Shown piece by piece: positions 16,321 to 25,877 of a stretch of DNA of 29,216 bases. Under the pieces are notes generated by a model. That model saw only the letters and a list, made by a program, of their open reading frames with translations, was not told where the DNA came from and ran no database searches. Numbering within the stretch: position 1 is the first letter of the stretch; the number at the start of each line of letters is the position of its first letter. Made by a program: the position numbers and the translations under genes. The DNA is from CAYUMU01 sp964445985 (GTDB lineage Bacteria; Planctomycetota; Planctomycetia; Pirellulales; S012-138). The stretch is taken from contig CAYUMU010000084.1 of the NCBI GenBank assembly GCA_964445985.1, forward strand, positions 1-29,216. Direction: 5' to 3'.

Positions 16321-19300
16321 GTGAAGCAGCTTCTGCGGAATTTGCGAGGTTTGGTTTCGCCATCGCATGAATATGCTCGCCCGAGGGGGCGCAACTCCCG
16401 GCCTCGATCAAAACAGAACGTCGGGCTCCGACGGGGACATGGCCAGCTCGGTTTTGAAGAGCTTGAGCAGCGGCTGGTCCTGACAACATACGTGGATTTT
16501 GCAGACTGGTACGGCGCATACGCCTCCGAAGGAGGCAACCACGAGCTGTTGCTTTATCGGTCGTGGGACACGGGGGACGGAGATTGGTCCACAACCGTCA
16601 ATTATTCCCTCTCCAATGGCACCGCGACTGCCGGCGATGATTTCGATGGCGCTTCCGGGTCCGTGACCTTCGACCCGTGGCAAACCGAGGCGTTCATCTA
16701 CATTCCGATCACCGCCGATGGGCTGCCGGAGTTCGACGAGACATTCACTGTGTCGCTATCAGGGCATGGCAGCAACCCGATCACCGTCACCATCATGGAC
16801 GGCGATCCCGATCCGGAAGTCTACTTTGGCGACGGCGCCAACTATTACTATCGCGATGTCGATGAAGACGCCGGCACGATCGATCTCGAAGTCAACCTGT
16901 CTTACGAAAGCGCCAAGCCGATCACGGTCTACTATTCGTTTGACGGCACCACGGGGATAGCCGTAAGCGGCGATGACTTCCACCCGCCGAGCGGTGCTCA
17001 TACCTTAACATTCGCACCCGGCGAGACTTCGAAAACCATCACCGTAGGAATTGTTGACGATAGCCTGGACGAGGACGACGAATATTTTGAAGTACGTCTT
17101 GATTCGGCAGACTATGCGTACGTCAACTACTGGTACAACTATGGCTGGGCTCAGGTCACGATTTTGGATGAGGACGATCCGCCCGTAGTTTCTTTCAGCG
17201 AGGACCAGCAGGTAGATGAGGCTTCCATCGGGACCACGTTCACGGTTTCGCTGAGTGCTCCCAGCGGAAAAACCATAACGGTTGAAGTCGGCGTGGCAGA
17301 CGGCACGGCAACCGGCGATGACTACGGGTACATGTGGGAACTCCTGACGTTTGAGCCAGGAGAAACATCCAAACAGATTACCGTTGACATCTACGACGAC
17401 GAACTCGACGAGGAAGACGAAGAGACGTTCGTCGTTTCGCTTTTTAATCCTGTGAATGCCACGCTCGGCGACGATGAAGCCGTAGGCACGATCCTCGACA
17501 ATGACGATCCTCCGACCGTCACGATGTGGGTTGCTGATGATGGTTACATCGACGAGACCGCTCCCTATTTATATGTGGAATTCACGCTCTCCGCTCCCAG
17601 TGCGCGGGTTGTCACGTTTCAATATGCGACGGTGGACGGCACCGCGACTTCAAACGAAGACTACACGCCCGTAAGCGGCACAATTACGTTCTTGCCCGGC
17701 GATCCGCTCACGCAGACGATCGAGGTCCCAATCCTCAACGACTTTCTTTTTGAGGAAGACGAACAGTTTACCATCGAACTCTCGAACGCCGAACATGTCA
17801 CCTGGGATGAACTCGATGGCAACGAGGCAACGATCACGATCGTCAGTGACGAAGTGTTGCTGGAAATAACGCGCGATGGGCAGGAAACGGTTCAGGAAGG
17901 GGACACCGAGGGCAACTTGGAGTTTACGATCAGCCGAACCGGGCGCAAGGACGAAGAAATCTGGGTTCACGTGCTGTTCACCGCGGAGTCCTCGGCGAAT
18001 TTCATTAACTACGACGAGGTCGACGAGGAAGATCCGGAGGGCGATTACACCATTGAAGAGGATGCCAACTGGTCCTACTACTACAGCGATGAAGTCGGCG
18101 TTCATTTTTTGGTCCGCCTCGGGGAAGACGTCGAAAGTATCGACTTGCCAGTGACGGTGCTCAACGACACCGAAGAAGAGCGACTGTACGAGTCCCTCTA
18201 CGTTTCAGTCCTGGGCGTGGAGTCTTGGCCCTGGGAGAGAGACCAGCAGTCGTACGTCGTGGCACCAGCGACGGAAGACGTGTACGCGCTCATCAAAGAC
18301 AATGACTTTGCCACCTGGACCACGTCCCACAACCAGATCCTATTTGCGTTTGACGACGATGAAGATGGCCTCAATGGCATCTATGACAAGACATCGCTCT
18401 CTTGGGCTTATGACGCCGATAAGCCGTCCACAATTAAAGTCGTCGATGCGCCATCGGAGCGCGTGGAAGTGCTTCCTAACGGCGCTTTCATGTTCGATCC
18501 CCGAGGATTGACTCCCGGAAGCGACGTTACGTTTTCGGTCGTCGTGGATGGCGAGTTGGCGACACTTGACGCGCTACATCAAAGTGGCGCCATCAAAGAC
18601 TACCTGGAAAACATCAAGAAAAATCCCGCCAGCGCGCAAGATATCGAAGAGGCCACGAAAGCAACCATCCGGATCATCATCACCAACGAAGCCCCGCTCG
18701 CCGAAGCAGACGAGTACACAGAAATCACGCACAGCCAGCCTTTCTTGGTGCGATTCGAGGATGGAGTGTTGGCGAACGACAGCGATCCCGATGAAGAAAC
18801 GCTGACGGCACACCTGATCGAGGACGCTTCTCATGGTTCGGTCACGTTGACTTCCACGGGCGCGTTTCTTTACACGCCTGACAAGGGATACATTGGCACG
18901 GATTCGTTTGTTTACGAGGCGCGAGACCAGTTTGGCTTAGCTCATCAGGCAACCGTCACGCTCATCGTCACCAATTCTGATCCCACCGGGAGTGAGGTGT
19001 CGTACGACGTGGCGCACAATTCCGGCGTGACATTTTTCGGAGCCGAGGATGGCATCATTGCCCGGGGGGTGGAAGACGGCGACGAAGATCTGCTCACGGC
19101 GACGATTGTGAGTGGACACAGCTTGGGCGATCGTATCCATGTGTATGCAAACGGAGCGATTGATTATAAGGCGCCGTCTGGGGTTGGCAGTTCCACCGGC
19201 GAGGTTACGGAAACCTTCCAAGTCAGCGTTTCCGATGGTATTTCGTCGGTAATCGTCGACGTGACGATCGTTGTCGGCAATCATGCCCCGCCTGAAGGTT

Positions 19301-22300
19301 CTTCGGATTCCTACGATGTGGTGCATGACACGACCTTGGTTGTTTCTGCCGAAGAAGGTCTGCTAAGCAATGACACAACGTTCGGCGAAAACGATACCGA
19401 CGTGCTAACGGTGGCCCTGGTGGAAGGCACGCAGAATGGCTCGCTCACGCTCAACTCGGATGGGAGTTTCTCGTATACGCCCGACGACGGGTTCGTGGGT
19501 ACCGATAGCTTCAGCTATGAACTAAGCGACGGTCTGGAAACGTCTGCTCAGCCGATCACCGTCGAGATCAACGTGACCAACACACCCGCTGAAGCGGGCG
19601 GCGATTCGTACGAGGTCGGACAAGGCAGTCAATTGGCGGTTTTGCACTGGGATGGGCTGGCCAGCAACGACACCGACATGGATGGCGATACGCTGAAGGT
19701 CGTCTTGGTGCAAGGTCCCGAATTTGGCTCGCTGCAACTGTTTGAAAGCGGAGCGTTCATCTATACGCACAGCGCAGAGCACGCGGACGACGACACCTTT
19801 TATTACGTTGTTCAGGAACTCTCACCCTCTGGCACAGTTGTTCACGAGAGCGACTGGATCTCCGTTTCGATCGAAGTGATCGCGATTGAAAACAACCTGC
19901 CGGCGCCCGAGTCGCTTGAATTGGAGACCACGCACGGTAAAGCAATTACAGGCCAGCTGCTCACTGAGTTGGCCGACGGCGATGGCGACCCGGTTTGGGT
20001 TTCGGATTACTGGCAGCCAATGAACGGCACGGTGGAGGTCAGCCCCGGCGGCAGTTTTATTTACACGCCGCAGGCAGGCTTCGTTGGCGAAGACATGTTT
20101 GAGTTTTGGGTTACCGACGGCATTGGGGAAGCCGTTTCCGCGACGGTTGAGATCACGGTGACCAACAGCGTGCCATCGGGCGAGAACCGCGCTTTCGACA
20201 TCTTGCACGGCGATACGCTGATTGTCGGTTGGCAAGAGGGCCTGCTGCGCGATCTGTCGGACGCGGAAGGTGATGTTCTGACGGTGCAATTGGTGTCCGG
20301 CCCGTCAAACGGTGATTTCTACCTGAACGAAGACGGATCGTTCATTTACGTGCCCTATTCCGGATCTAGCGGAACTGACAGCTTTGAAGTGGAGGTATTC
20401 GATGGCGTTGAATCGGGAGGCATTGTCGTCGTGCAGATTGAGGTGAGCAACGGAGCGCCTACCGCCGCCAACGATCACTACTCGATGATCGCGCGCTCAA
20501 CCAACGGCCGGTCCTACGGGCAACATGGCTCAGGCAGCGCGGCGGGCGGCGACATGGAGTTCTTGGAAAGCGAGGCATTGTATATTCCCTACTCAGCGGG
20601 CGTACTGCAAAACGACTCCGATCCGGATGGCGACCGGATCTATGTCGAATTGGTAAACGATACCTCCGATGGCAGCCTCAGCTTGGATGCCACCGGTGGT
20701 TTTATCTTCACGCCCTATGCGGGCTTTGTGGGCACAACTTCGTTTACGTACCGCTTGATCGACGAGTCTGGTGAGTACAGCAGCAATGCCACGGTGACGA
20801 TCGACGTGACCAACGATGCCCCCGTCGTGCTAAACGACCAATATGCAATCGTCACCAACAACGTGTTGGCGGTTTCCGCATTCGACGGAATTATGGCCAA
20901 CGACCATGACGCGGAAGCCGACGTGTTAAGCCTGACGCTGGTCAGCGGCGTGTCGAATGGGCAACTCAGCCTGAGTGCCAATGGCTCGTTTGTGTATACG
21001 CCTGACGCCGGCTTTACCGGTGCTGACTCCTTCACCTATCGCATCAACGATGGTTGGCAAGATAGCGGCCTGGGCACGGTCACCATTGTCGTGGTTGAGG
21101 AAACATACGAATTTCCAGGTGGATCGTCCCAGGATTCGGCGACCTTTGAAGACGACCATGCAACCCTCTCCAGCCCCTCCGACTGGACGCTCGAATACTT
21201 GGGTGACGGCACCTACACCGCAACCAGTTACCTGGACGACCATCTCTTGTCGGCCGGCACGAGTTCGGCATCCGCGACGTGGACCTTGGAGGTTTCCGGC
21301 CAGTACGAAGTCTTCGTAACTTGGGATGCGACGGCGGGCGGGGGCGCTGCCAGGTATTCTGTCGTCAGCGGAAGCACCACCCTTGGCCAGGAGGATGTGG
21401 ATCAATCCGTCGGCCCCACGCAGAACTTGCTGCATGGCGGCGTTTACTGGCAAAGCCTGGGCATTTTCAGCCTTTCGGGCACGTCCACAATTGAGCTAGC
21501 TGAAACAACCACGCAATCGGTCGTTGCCGACGCAATTCGGGTCGTTCGCCGTTTGGCGTCACCCGAGGCGGATTCCTATGCCATCGCGCACGATCAAACA
21601 TTGGTTGTCCGCAACAATGAAGGCGGACTACTCGACAACGACCCGCTGGCCGGTTCGCTCGCTGGCGCGAGAATCGATTCCGACGTTTCGCATGGCACGT
21701 TGCACCTGGGGGCGGACGGTTCGTTTGTCTACAGGCCGAACGCCGGATTTGTGGGCACGGACTCCTTTACGTACTTCCTAGTGGACGGACTGCAACAGAG
21801 CACACCCGCCACCGTTACGATCAACGTCACCAATGCGGCCCCCGCGTCTCCGCAAAGCCATTCCTTTACCGCTCGGGCAGGTGATTCGCTTGAAATCAGT
21901 TGGTGGCAAGGATTGCTCAGCGGTGCAGAGGACGAAGAAGGGGACGACCTCACGGCGGCCATTGCTTCAGGCCCGCAACATGGCTCGCTCACGGTCAACA
22001 ATGACGGCTCATTCACCTACACGCCGGACGCAGGCTTCTTCGGCGAAGACGCTTTCACCTACACCATTACCGATGCTCTGGGCCAGGTAAGTTCCGCCGG
22101 GTCGGTTTCGTTGTCTGTGCCGAACACAGCGCCCGTCGTCCATCAATCCACGCTGCAACAATCGATCGTCCACGATTCGCTGCTGGTGGTCGATGTCACC
22201 TCCGGCTTGCGGAACAATGTTCGCGACGACGACGGGCACGATCTCACCTTCGAAATCCTTGCTGGTCAATCCGTCTCCCACGGCACACTCGACTTCTACG

Positions 22301-24399
22301 CAAATGGCTCTTACGTGTACACGCCTGGGGCCGGATTTGTGGGAACGGACCAGTTCAGCTACCGCGTTTGGGATGGCTACGAGCACAGTTCAGGAACGGT
22401 CGAGATCGTCGTTACCAACGCACTGCCCAGCGGGCGAAGTTTGGACCTCGAAGTTGCCCACAGCGGCGTTCTGTTCGTTTCGGCGGAGCAGGGCCTGTTG
22501 CGTTCTTTTGTCGACGATGATGGCGATCTGCTAACGCCGGTGCTTCAGAGCGGTCCTACGATGGGCAGCCTCGATCTCATGAGTAATGGATCGTTCATCT
22601 ACACGCCCACGGGAAGCGCGGTGGGCCAAGACAGCTTCACCTACACGGTAACCGACGGGGTAGCGTCCACCGGGTCGATCACCGTCACCATTGAATTAAT
22701 CAACACCATACCTTCGATCCAAAACCAAACCTTCGACGTCCATTCGCAAGGCGCGCTCTTCGTGCAAGCACACGAAGGCATGCTGAAGGGGGTTGGGCTT
22801 GACGGCGAGTTGGACACCCTGACGCTAACCGTAACCTCCGAACCGGCAAACGGTGAACTGGAATGGAATGCGGATGGTTCATTCTACTACAAACCCAATA
22901 ATTACATCGGCGTTGAAACCATCGAGTTCGAACTGACCGATGGAATTGCCACGGCGACGGGAACCATCACACTCAATGTGAGCAACGCCGCCCCCGTGGG
23001 ACAGGCTGACACTTATCATATGATGCAAGGCGACGTGCTGTATGTCGGCATGGGGAACAGCCAGCACCTGTTCCCTCGCGGCAGCACGGGCGAAGCCGCG
23101 CATGTTCTCAAGGGCGGCAATGTTACTACCAACGACTCGGATGCGGAGTTCAACAATGTGCGACTCACGGCCTCCCTCGTCAGCGATGTAACCCATGGCG
23201 AGCTAGAGTTCCGATCCGATGGATCGTTCGCCTATTTACCCTCCACCGACTTCACCGGTGTGGATACCTTCACGTACAAGCTCAGCGATGGCTTGAGTGA
23301 GAGCGACTCGATCACGGTGTCGATTCACGTCAAGCAGCCCATTTTGGTCACCAAGTCCGACAGCTATACCACCGATTGGAATACCCGCCTGGTCGTGGGC
23401 GAGGTCAACCGCGGATTGCTCGGGAATGATGGGCATGTGGCGGCTTCCAGCATCCAGACGCCCGTTTTCAGTTCGCTGAAGTTGCCCAAGGTTGTCAGTT
23501 GGACGATTTGGAAAGCCGGTGAGGAGGAAGAACATGATGAAGACTTAGAGGATTTGGTATTCCTTGACGATAATGGAGCCTTCACATTCTTGCCCATTCG
23601 CGGCGAGGCGGGAACGTATATCATCACTTACCAGGTCAATGACAACCTGCCCGGCGCTTCGCAAACCATGCAGGGCACGGCGACGATCACGGTGACCACG
23701 CCCCAACAGTTTGCGAACGAGCCGACCGCCCCGACAGGCACGCCCACGGCAGAGCAAACAAAGCAATACAAGGATAGTTTGGCGGCCTATAACCTGCATA
23801 TCGCCAAGAAGGACGACGCGAACGCGGCGGGACTAAAGGACTTTACGGAGCGTCAGGAGAAATATGAGAATGCGATGCTGGATCTGGTGGAGCCCCAAGG
23901 CGAGAGCGACCGACAGGATCGCTGGACGTACGCCCAACAATTGATCGATGCCGACAAGCAAAGCGCCGATTCGGCCCGGCAAATCCACCAATCCTGGGCG
24001 ACTCAAGACGAGCAAGCGGCAAAGACCCATTGGGAAACCGTCTCCACGCGCACGCTGGCGGAGCGCGACCCGTTGCTCGATGCCACCCGCGACCTGCGGG
24101 ACCAGGTCAATGGCGCAATGGAGACTTACCGGGGTGCACGTCAGCTTTTGCGCTGTCAGGCTTTTAAGTTGGCGAATTTAGGTCGGCGGGTGAAGGGGCT
24201 GCCGGGGCGGTTTTGCAGGTGGCGTTTCAGCCGGCCGTCGTCGCAGAGCGCCGCCGCGCGGATTTGCAGGATGGCCTCGGCCCCTTGGGGATTGTTCCAG
24301 AACATTTCCGTCCCTTTCACCCGCCAGTTGATCTCCTTGACCAGCGATTCCATCCAGGCCGTCGTGACCGGCAAGCCTTGCCGCCGGTACTCCGGGTAG
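16321..24399 (+). CDS. giant Calx-beta/cadherin-like surface protein, 5' part, cut by an IS element
   Basis: The genuine sequence ends at 24130 (2,603 residues); codons from 24131 to the stop at 24399 are insertion-sequence DNA read in antisense. Order: basic leader with FEELEQRLVLT at 44-54 (LEPR-XLL-like, planctomycete export type); five Calx-beta-like units to about residue 660 (nt 16490-18300), acidic with DxDxDD ends that probably bind calcium; a linker; then about fifteen cadherin/VCBS-like units of 90-100 residues (nt 18680-23690), typically ending GSFxYTPDxGFVGTDSFTY; a golvesin/xanthan-lyase-like domain at nt 21100-21550 (QYEVFVTWDA to VVADAIRV) splits them after the eighth. From nt 23700 a Pro/Thr linker leads into helical sequence. 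It was probably a secreted or wall-exposed stalk for adhesion or delivery. The interruption likely inactivates it; the rest lies at 25878-29216. Confidence 0.85.
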   Translation: MKQLLRNLRGLVSPSHEYARPRGRNSRPRSKQNVGLRRGHGQLGFEELEQRLVLTTYVDFADWYGAYASEGGNHELLLYRSWDTGDGDWSTTVNYSLSNGTATAGDDFDGASGSVTFDPWQTEAFIYIPITADGLPEFDETFTVSLSGHGSNPITVTIMDGDPDPEVYFGDGANYYYRDVDEDAGTIDLEVNLSYESAKPITVYYSFDGTTGIAVSGDDFHPPSGAHTLTFAPGETSKTITVGIVDDSLDEDDEYFEVRLDSADYAYVNYWYNYGWAQVTILDEDDPPVVSFSEDQQVDEASIGTTFTVSLSAPSGKTITVEVGVADGTATGDDYGYMWELLTFEPGETSKQITVDIYDDELDEEDEETFVVSLFNPVNATLGDDEAVGTILDNDDPPTVTMWVADDGYIDETAPYLYVEFTLSAPSARVVTFQYATVDGTATSNEDYTPVSGTITFLPGDPLTQTIEVPILNDFLFEEDEQFTIELSNAEHVTWDELDGNEATITIVSDEVLLEITRDGQETVQEGDTEGNLEFTISRTGRKDEEIWVHVLFTAESSANFINYDEVDEEDPEGDYTIEEDANWSYYYSDEVGVHFLVRLGEDVESIDLPVTVLNDTEEERLYESLYVSVLGVESWPWERDQQSYVVAPATEDVYALIKDNDFATWTTSHNQILFAFDDDEDGLNGIYDKTSLSWAYDADKPSTIKVVDAPSERVEVLPNGAFMFDPRGLTPGSDVTFSVVVDGELATLDALHQSGAIKDYLENIKKNPASAQDIEEATKATIRIIITNEAPLAEADEYTEITHSQPFLVRFEDGVLANDSDPDEETLTAHLIEDASHGSVTLTSTGAFLYTPDKGYIGTDSFVYEARDQFGLAHQATVTLIVTNSDPTGSEVSYDVAHNSGVTFFGAEDGIIARGVEDGDEDLLTATIVSGHSLGDRIHVYANGAIDYKAPSGVGSSTGEVTETFQVSVSDGISSVIVDVTIVVGNHAPPEGSSDSYDVVHDTTLVVSAEEGLLSNDTTFGENDTDVLTVALVEGTQNGSLTLNSDGSFSYTPDDGFVGTDSFSYELSDGLETSAQPITVEINVTNTPAEAGGDSYEVGQGSQLAVLHWDGLASNDTDMDGDTLKVVLVQGPEFGSLQLFESGAFIYTHSAEHADDDTFYYVVQELSPSGTVVHESDWISVSIEVIAIENNLPAPESLELETTHGKAITGQLLTELADGDGDPVWVSDYWQPMNGTVEVSPGGSFIYTPQAGFVGEDMFEFWVTDGIGEAVSATVEITVTNSVPSGENRAFDILHGDTLIVGWQEGLLRDLSDAEGDVLTVQLVSGPSNGDFYLNEDGSFIYVPYSGSSGTDSFEVEVFDGVESGGIVVVQIEVSNGAPTAANDHYSMIARSTNGRSYGQHGSGSAAGGDMEFLESEALYIPYSAGVLQNDSDPDGDRIYVELVNDTSDGSLSLDATGGFIFTPYAGFVGTTSFTYRLIDESGEYSSNATVTIDVTNDAPVVLNDQYAIVTNNVLAVSAFDGIMANDHDAEADVLSLTLVSGVSNGQLSLSANGSFVYTPDAGFTGADSFTYRINDGWQDSGLGTVTIVVVEETYEFPGGSSQDSATFEDDHATLSSPSDWTLEYLGDGTYTATSYLDDHLLSAGTSSASATWTLEVSGQYEVFVTWDATAGGGAARYSVVSGSTTLGQEDVDQSVGPTQNLLHGGVYWQSLGIFSLSGTSTIELAETTTQSVVADAIRVVRRLASPEADSYAIAHDQTLVVRNNEGGLLDNDPLAGSLAGARIDSDVSHGTLHLGADGSFVYRPNAGFVGTDSFTYFLVDGLQQSTPATVTINVTNAAPASPQSHSFTARAGDSLEISWWQGLLSGAEDEEGDDLTAAIASGPQHGSLTVNNDGSFTYTPDAGFFGEDAFTYTITDALGQVSSAGSVSLSVPNTAPVVHQSTLQQSIVHDSLLVVDVTSGLRNNVRDDDGHDLTFEILAGQSVSHGTLDFYANGSYVYTPGAGFVGTDQFSYRVWDGYEHSSGTVEIVVTNALPSGRSLDLEVAHSGVLFVSAEQGLLRSFVDDDGDLLTPVLQSGPTMGSLDLMSNGSFIYTPTGSAVGQDSFTYTVTDGVASTGSITVTIELINTIPSIQNQTFDVHSQGALFVQAHEGMLKGVGLDGELDTLTLTVTSEPANGELEWNADGSFYYKPNNYIGVETIEFELTDGIATATGTITLNVSNAAPVGQADTYHMMQGDVLYVGMGNSQHLFPRGSTGEAAHVLKGGNVTTNDSDAEFNNVRLTASLVSDVTHGELEFRSDGSFAYLPSTDFTGVDTFTYKLSDGLSESDSITVSIHVKQPILVTKSDSYTTDWNTRLVVGEVNRGLLGNDGHVAASSIQTPVFSSLKLPKVVSWTIWKAGEEEEHDEDLEDLVFLDDNGAFTFLPIRGEAGTYIITYQVNDNLPGASQTMQGTATITVTTPQQFANEPTAPTGTPTAEQTKQYKDSLAAYNLHIAKKDDANAAGLKDFTERQEKYENAMLDLVEPQGESDRQDRWTYAQQLIDADKQSADSARQIHQSWATQDEQAAKTHWETVSTRTLAERDPLLDATRDLRDQVNGAMETYRGARQLLRCQAFKLANLGRRVKGLPGRFCRWRFSRPSSQSAAARICRMASAPWGLFQNISVPFTRQLISLTSDSIQAVVTGKPCRRYSG
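18685..23690 (+). repeat. about fifteen tandem cadherin/VCBS-like units
   Basis: Units begin with (A/L/T)P...(D/S)xY-type starts near nt 18690, 18978, 19285, 19582, 19898, 20170, 20456, 20818, 21560, 21836, 22126, 22422, 22708, 22988 and 23345, roughly 290 bases each. Each contains a LLSNDxDxDxD-like acidic turn, GSLxLxxDGSF and YTPDxGFxGTDSFTY. Sequences are diverged, so expansion is not recent. Confidence 0.8.
24122..24130 (+). repeat. left 9-bp target-site duplication of the IS element
   Basis: AGACTTACC directly precedes the left inverted repeat and recurs at 25869-25877 directly after the right one. Confidence 0.93.
24132..24150 (+). repeat. left terminal inverted repeat of the IS
   Basis: 19 of 19 bases match the reverse complement of 25850-25868. 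The next inner base differs (C against T), so the repeat ends there. Confidence 0.93.
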
Positions 24400-25376
24400 T
24401 TCATCCGCTCGCGGTTGTTGCGCAGGTAGTTGATCGTCTTGCGAAGCACCTCGCGCGGATCGCTGTCCGCGGCCTTGGGCGGCGGTTCGCCCAACCGGGT
24501 TTGCCAGCAGGCCAGCTCTTCCAGCACCTGGTCGATGTCGCCCTGCCAGCAGCCACGCATCCAGGCCTGGTACTGGTCCCAGGCATTTTGAGCCGAGTCG
24601 GCCCAGACCGCCCGAGCCGCTTGGAACACGTAGCTCAGGGCGTGAATGAAGTCGAGAATCGGCGTGAACTCGCGGAAGTGCCGCTTGTGAATGGTCCAGT
24701 TCCAAGGCAGACCATCCCCCAGGAAGACCTTCGCGCGGGCTTCCTTGAAGCGGCGGCTCTTCGCTTCACGCGCCATCTGCCGCCCAAACGTGGTCGAGTT
24801 GGCCATGCTGCCGAGCACCGTGCGCACCAGCCGCTTGGGTCGCCAGTTGGCCTCCGGCACCAGCGGCGGCGCTTCGTTGTCGTCTTCGGAAACCGTGACT
24901 TCTTTCTCCCTCTCGGCGGCCACCGAAAGTGCGGCGGTTTCCGCGATTTTCGCCACGTGGGCCGGGTCGCAGAAGCACTCCGGAGGCTCCGGCTGAGGAT
25001 CTTCGTCAAACGTCTGCCCTTGGGCTCGAATCAGGCAAGCGTTCTTGGTTTCGTTCCAACCTTTGCCTTCCAGATGCACGCCGGGGCCGTGGTCGGGCTG
25101 GCGGGTGCGAATGCGGCCGCCGTCGCACTCCACGACCGCCAGATCGGGCGGACTTTCGGGCGTGACCACCAGCATGTTGCTGCCGGCGGAATCGCGGCGT
25201 TCCGCCAATTCCAGGCCAATGTCTTGAGCGATTCGCTCCAGGGTCTTGGCCGAAACGGGCTGCCCCACGGCGTCGGCCATCACGATTTCGGCCTTCTTGA
25301 AGGCCCGCGTTTGGGCCACCACGATGATGGCCCGCGCCACCAGCAGCGGAGTCAGTTCACGGGCATCCAGCCCCAA
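24156..25376 (-). CDS. second transposase frame (DDE catalytic part)
   Basis: 406 residues from a TTG that has no clear ribosome-binding site, so it is probably expressed by frameshift rather than on its own. It contains all three catalytic acidic segments, a Cys-rich insertion (PPECFCDPAHV), and the C-terminal RNNRERMNYPEYRRQGLP lead-in to the final Glu. Confidence 0.85.
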   Translation of the reverse strand: MGLDARELTPLLVARAIIVVAQTRAFKKAEIVMADAVGQPVSAKTLERIAQDIGLELAERRDSAGSNMLVVTPESPPDLAVVECDGGRIRTRQPDHGPGVHLEGKGWNETKNACLIRAQGQTFDEDPQPEPPECFCDPAHVAKIAETAALSVAAEREKEVTVSEDDNEAPPLVPEANWRPKRLVRTVLGSMANSTTFGRQMAREAKSRRFKEARAKVFLGDGLPWNWTIHKRHFREFTPILDFIHALSYVFQAARAVWADSAQNAWDQYQAWMRGCWQGDIDQVLEELACWQTRLGEPPPKAADSDPREVLRKTINYLRNNRERMNYPEYRRQGLPVTTAWMESLVKEINWRVKGTEMFWNNPQGAEAILQIRAAALCDDGRLKRHLQNRPGSPFTRRPKFANLKA

Positions 25377-25737
25377 TGTTTCGCGATGAGGGAAAAAAAT
25401 CCCTCCGGCAGGAGGGGCAGTGGGCCTTCACTTCTTGAACGGGCAGCGGCCCGTCGATGGAGGTGATGCTCCGCTGCCTCACATCCAGTTGGCAGACCGT
25501 TTTGCAGGCGGGACAGCGGGCGACCGAGCTTGCCATCGCTGCTGTCTCGCTCATTTGTCGCTGCTGCACTTCGCGCGACAACTGCTGTCCCAACTCGTGC
25601 GCCCGCGACTCGATGACCGAGTAATGCGGCACGCCGACGATGGCGCCGGAAGCCCGCGAAAGTTGGACCTCGACCTCGGCCGCGTCTTTCAACAATCGCT
25701 CGAGTTTTTCCCGCAACGCCGTTTGCCGATCGTCCAT
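24156..25737 (-). CDS. ISKra4-type DDE transposase, split into two frames at a T7 run
   Basis: The first frame runs from ATG 25737 (GAGGTG a few bases upstream as ribosome-binding site) to a stop at 25357. It holds a coiled helical start and a zinc ribbon (CPAC and, further on, CPSC). The second runs from a TTG at 25376 to 24156, with catalytic acidic residues in AVVECDGGRIRTRQ, VFLGDGLPWNW and TAWMESLVKEINWRVKG (Asp, Asp, Glu). The family norm is one protein of about 500 residues with FFP followed by a GLDARELTP segment; here these are joined only by removing one base of the seven A's (T's on the coding strand) at 25393-25399, giving about 526 residues. So the locus either needs a +1 shift or slippage, or has a one-base inactivating insertion. 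The long plus-strand frame opposite is a shadow. Confidence 0.88.
25357..25737 (-). CDS. first transposase frame (zinc-ribbon part)
   Basis: 126 residues ending in CRRDFFPSSRNIGAGCP, in which the last 11 residues are out-of-frame tail beyond the T7 run. It carries the CxxC...CxxC zinc ribbon thought to help bind the element ends. Listed separately because a gene caller will see it as its own ORF. Confidence 0.75.
   Translation of the reverse strand: MDDRQTALREKLERLLKDAAEVEVQLSRASGAIVGVPHYSVIESRAHELGQQLSREVQQRQMSETAAMASSVARCPACKTVCQLDVRQRSITSIDGPLPVQEVKAHCPSCRRDFFPSSRNIGAGCP
25393..25399 (-). other. T7 slippery run at the transposase frame junction
   Basis: Seven A's on the plus strand, T7 in the coding strand, within GGGATTTTTTTCCC. 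The downstream frame is +1 relative to the upstream one. A one-base loss here, in RNA or DNA, joins the two halves at FFPHRETLGLD. Confidence 0.7.
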
Positions 25738-25849
25738 GACCGCACCTCGAAAAAGAGAAATCCACTTGGCACAACCGCCCACTCGCCGCAGTTTAACCTG
25801 GAAACCCCGAATTCCCCTATTGACGTTTTTCGCCCCCCACAACAAACAA

Positions 25850-25868
25850 CAAAAGCTGACGTGCACCC
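25850..25868 (-). repeat. right terminal inverted repeat of the IS
   Basis: CAAAAGCTGACGTGCACCC, exact reverse complement of the left end; followed at once by the second copy of the target duplication. Confidence 0.93.
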
Positions 25869-25877
25869 AGACTTACC
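25869..25877 (+). repeat. right 9-bp target-site duplication of the IS element
   Basis: AGACTTACC directly after the right inverted repeat, identical to 24122-24130. Confidence 0.93.

Larger units (their letters stand above)
24131..25868 (-). mobile_element. ISKra4-family-like insertion sequence, complete, 1,738 bp
   Basis: Both ends are defined by perfect 19-bp inverted repeats: GGGTGCACGTCAGCTTTTG at 24132-24150 and its exact reverse complement at 25850-25868, beginning with the GGG usual for this family. It is flanked by the 9-bp direct repeat AGACTTACC. A single transposase locus fills it on the minus strand. The extra G at 24131 has no partner at the right end, so the left edge could be 24131 or 24132. 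Deleting the element plus one repeat copy restores the host reading frame. Perfect ends and repeats suggest a recent insertion. Confidence 0.93.

Noticed and set aside
24213..25466. 417-residue plus-strand frame through the IS
   Set aside because: It is antisense to a well-supported transposase and has no recognisable domain.
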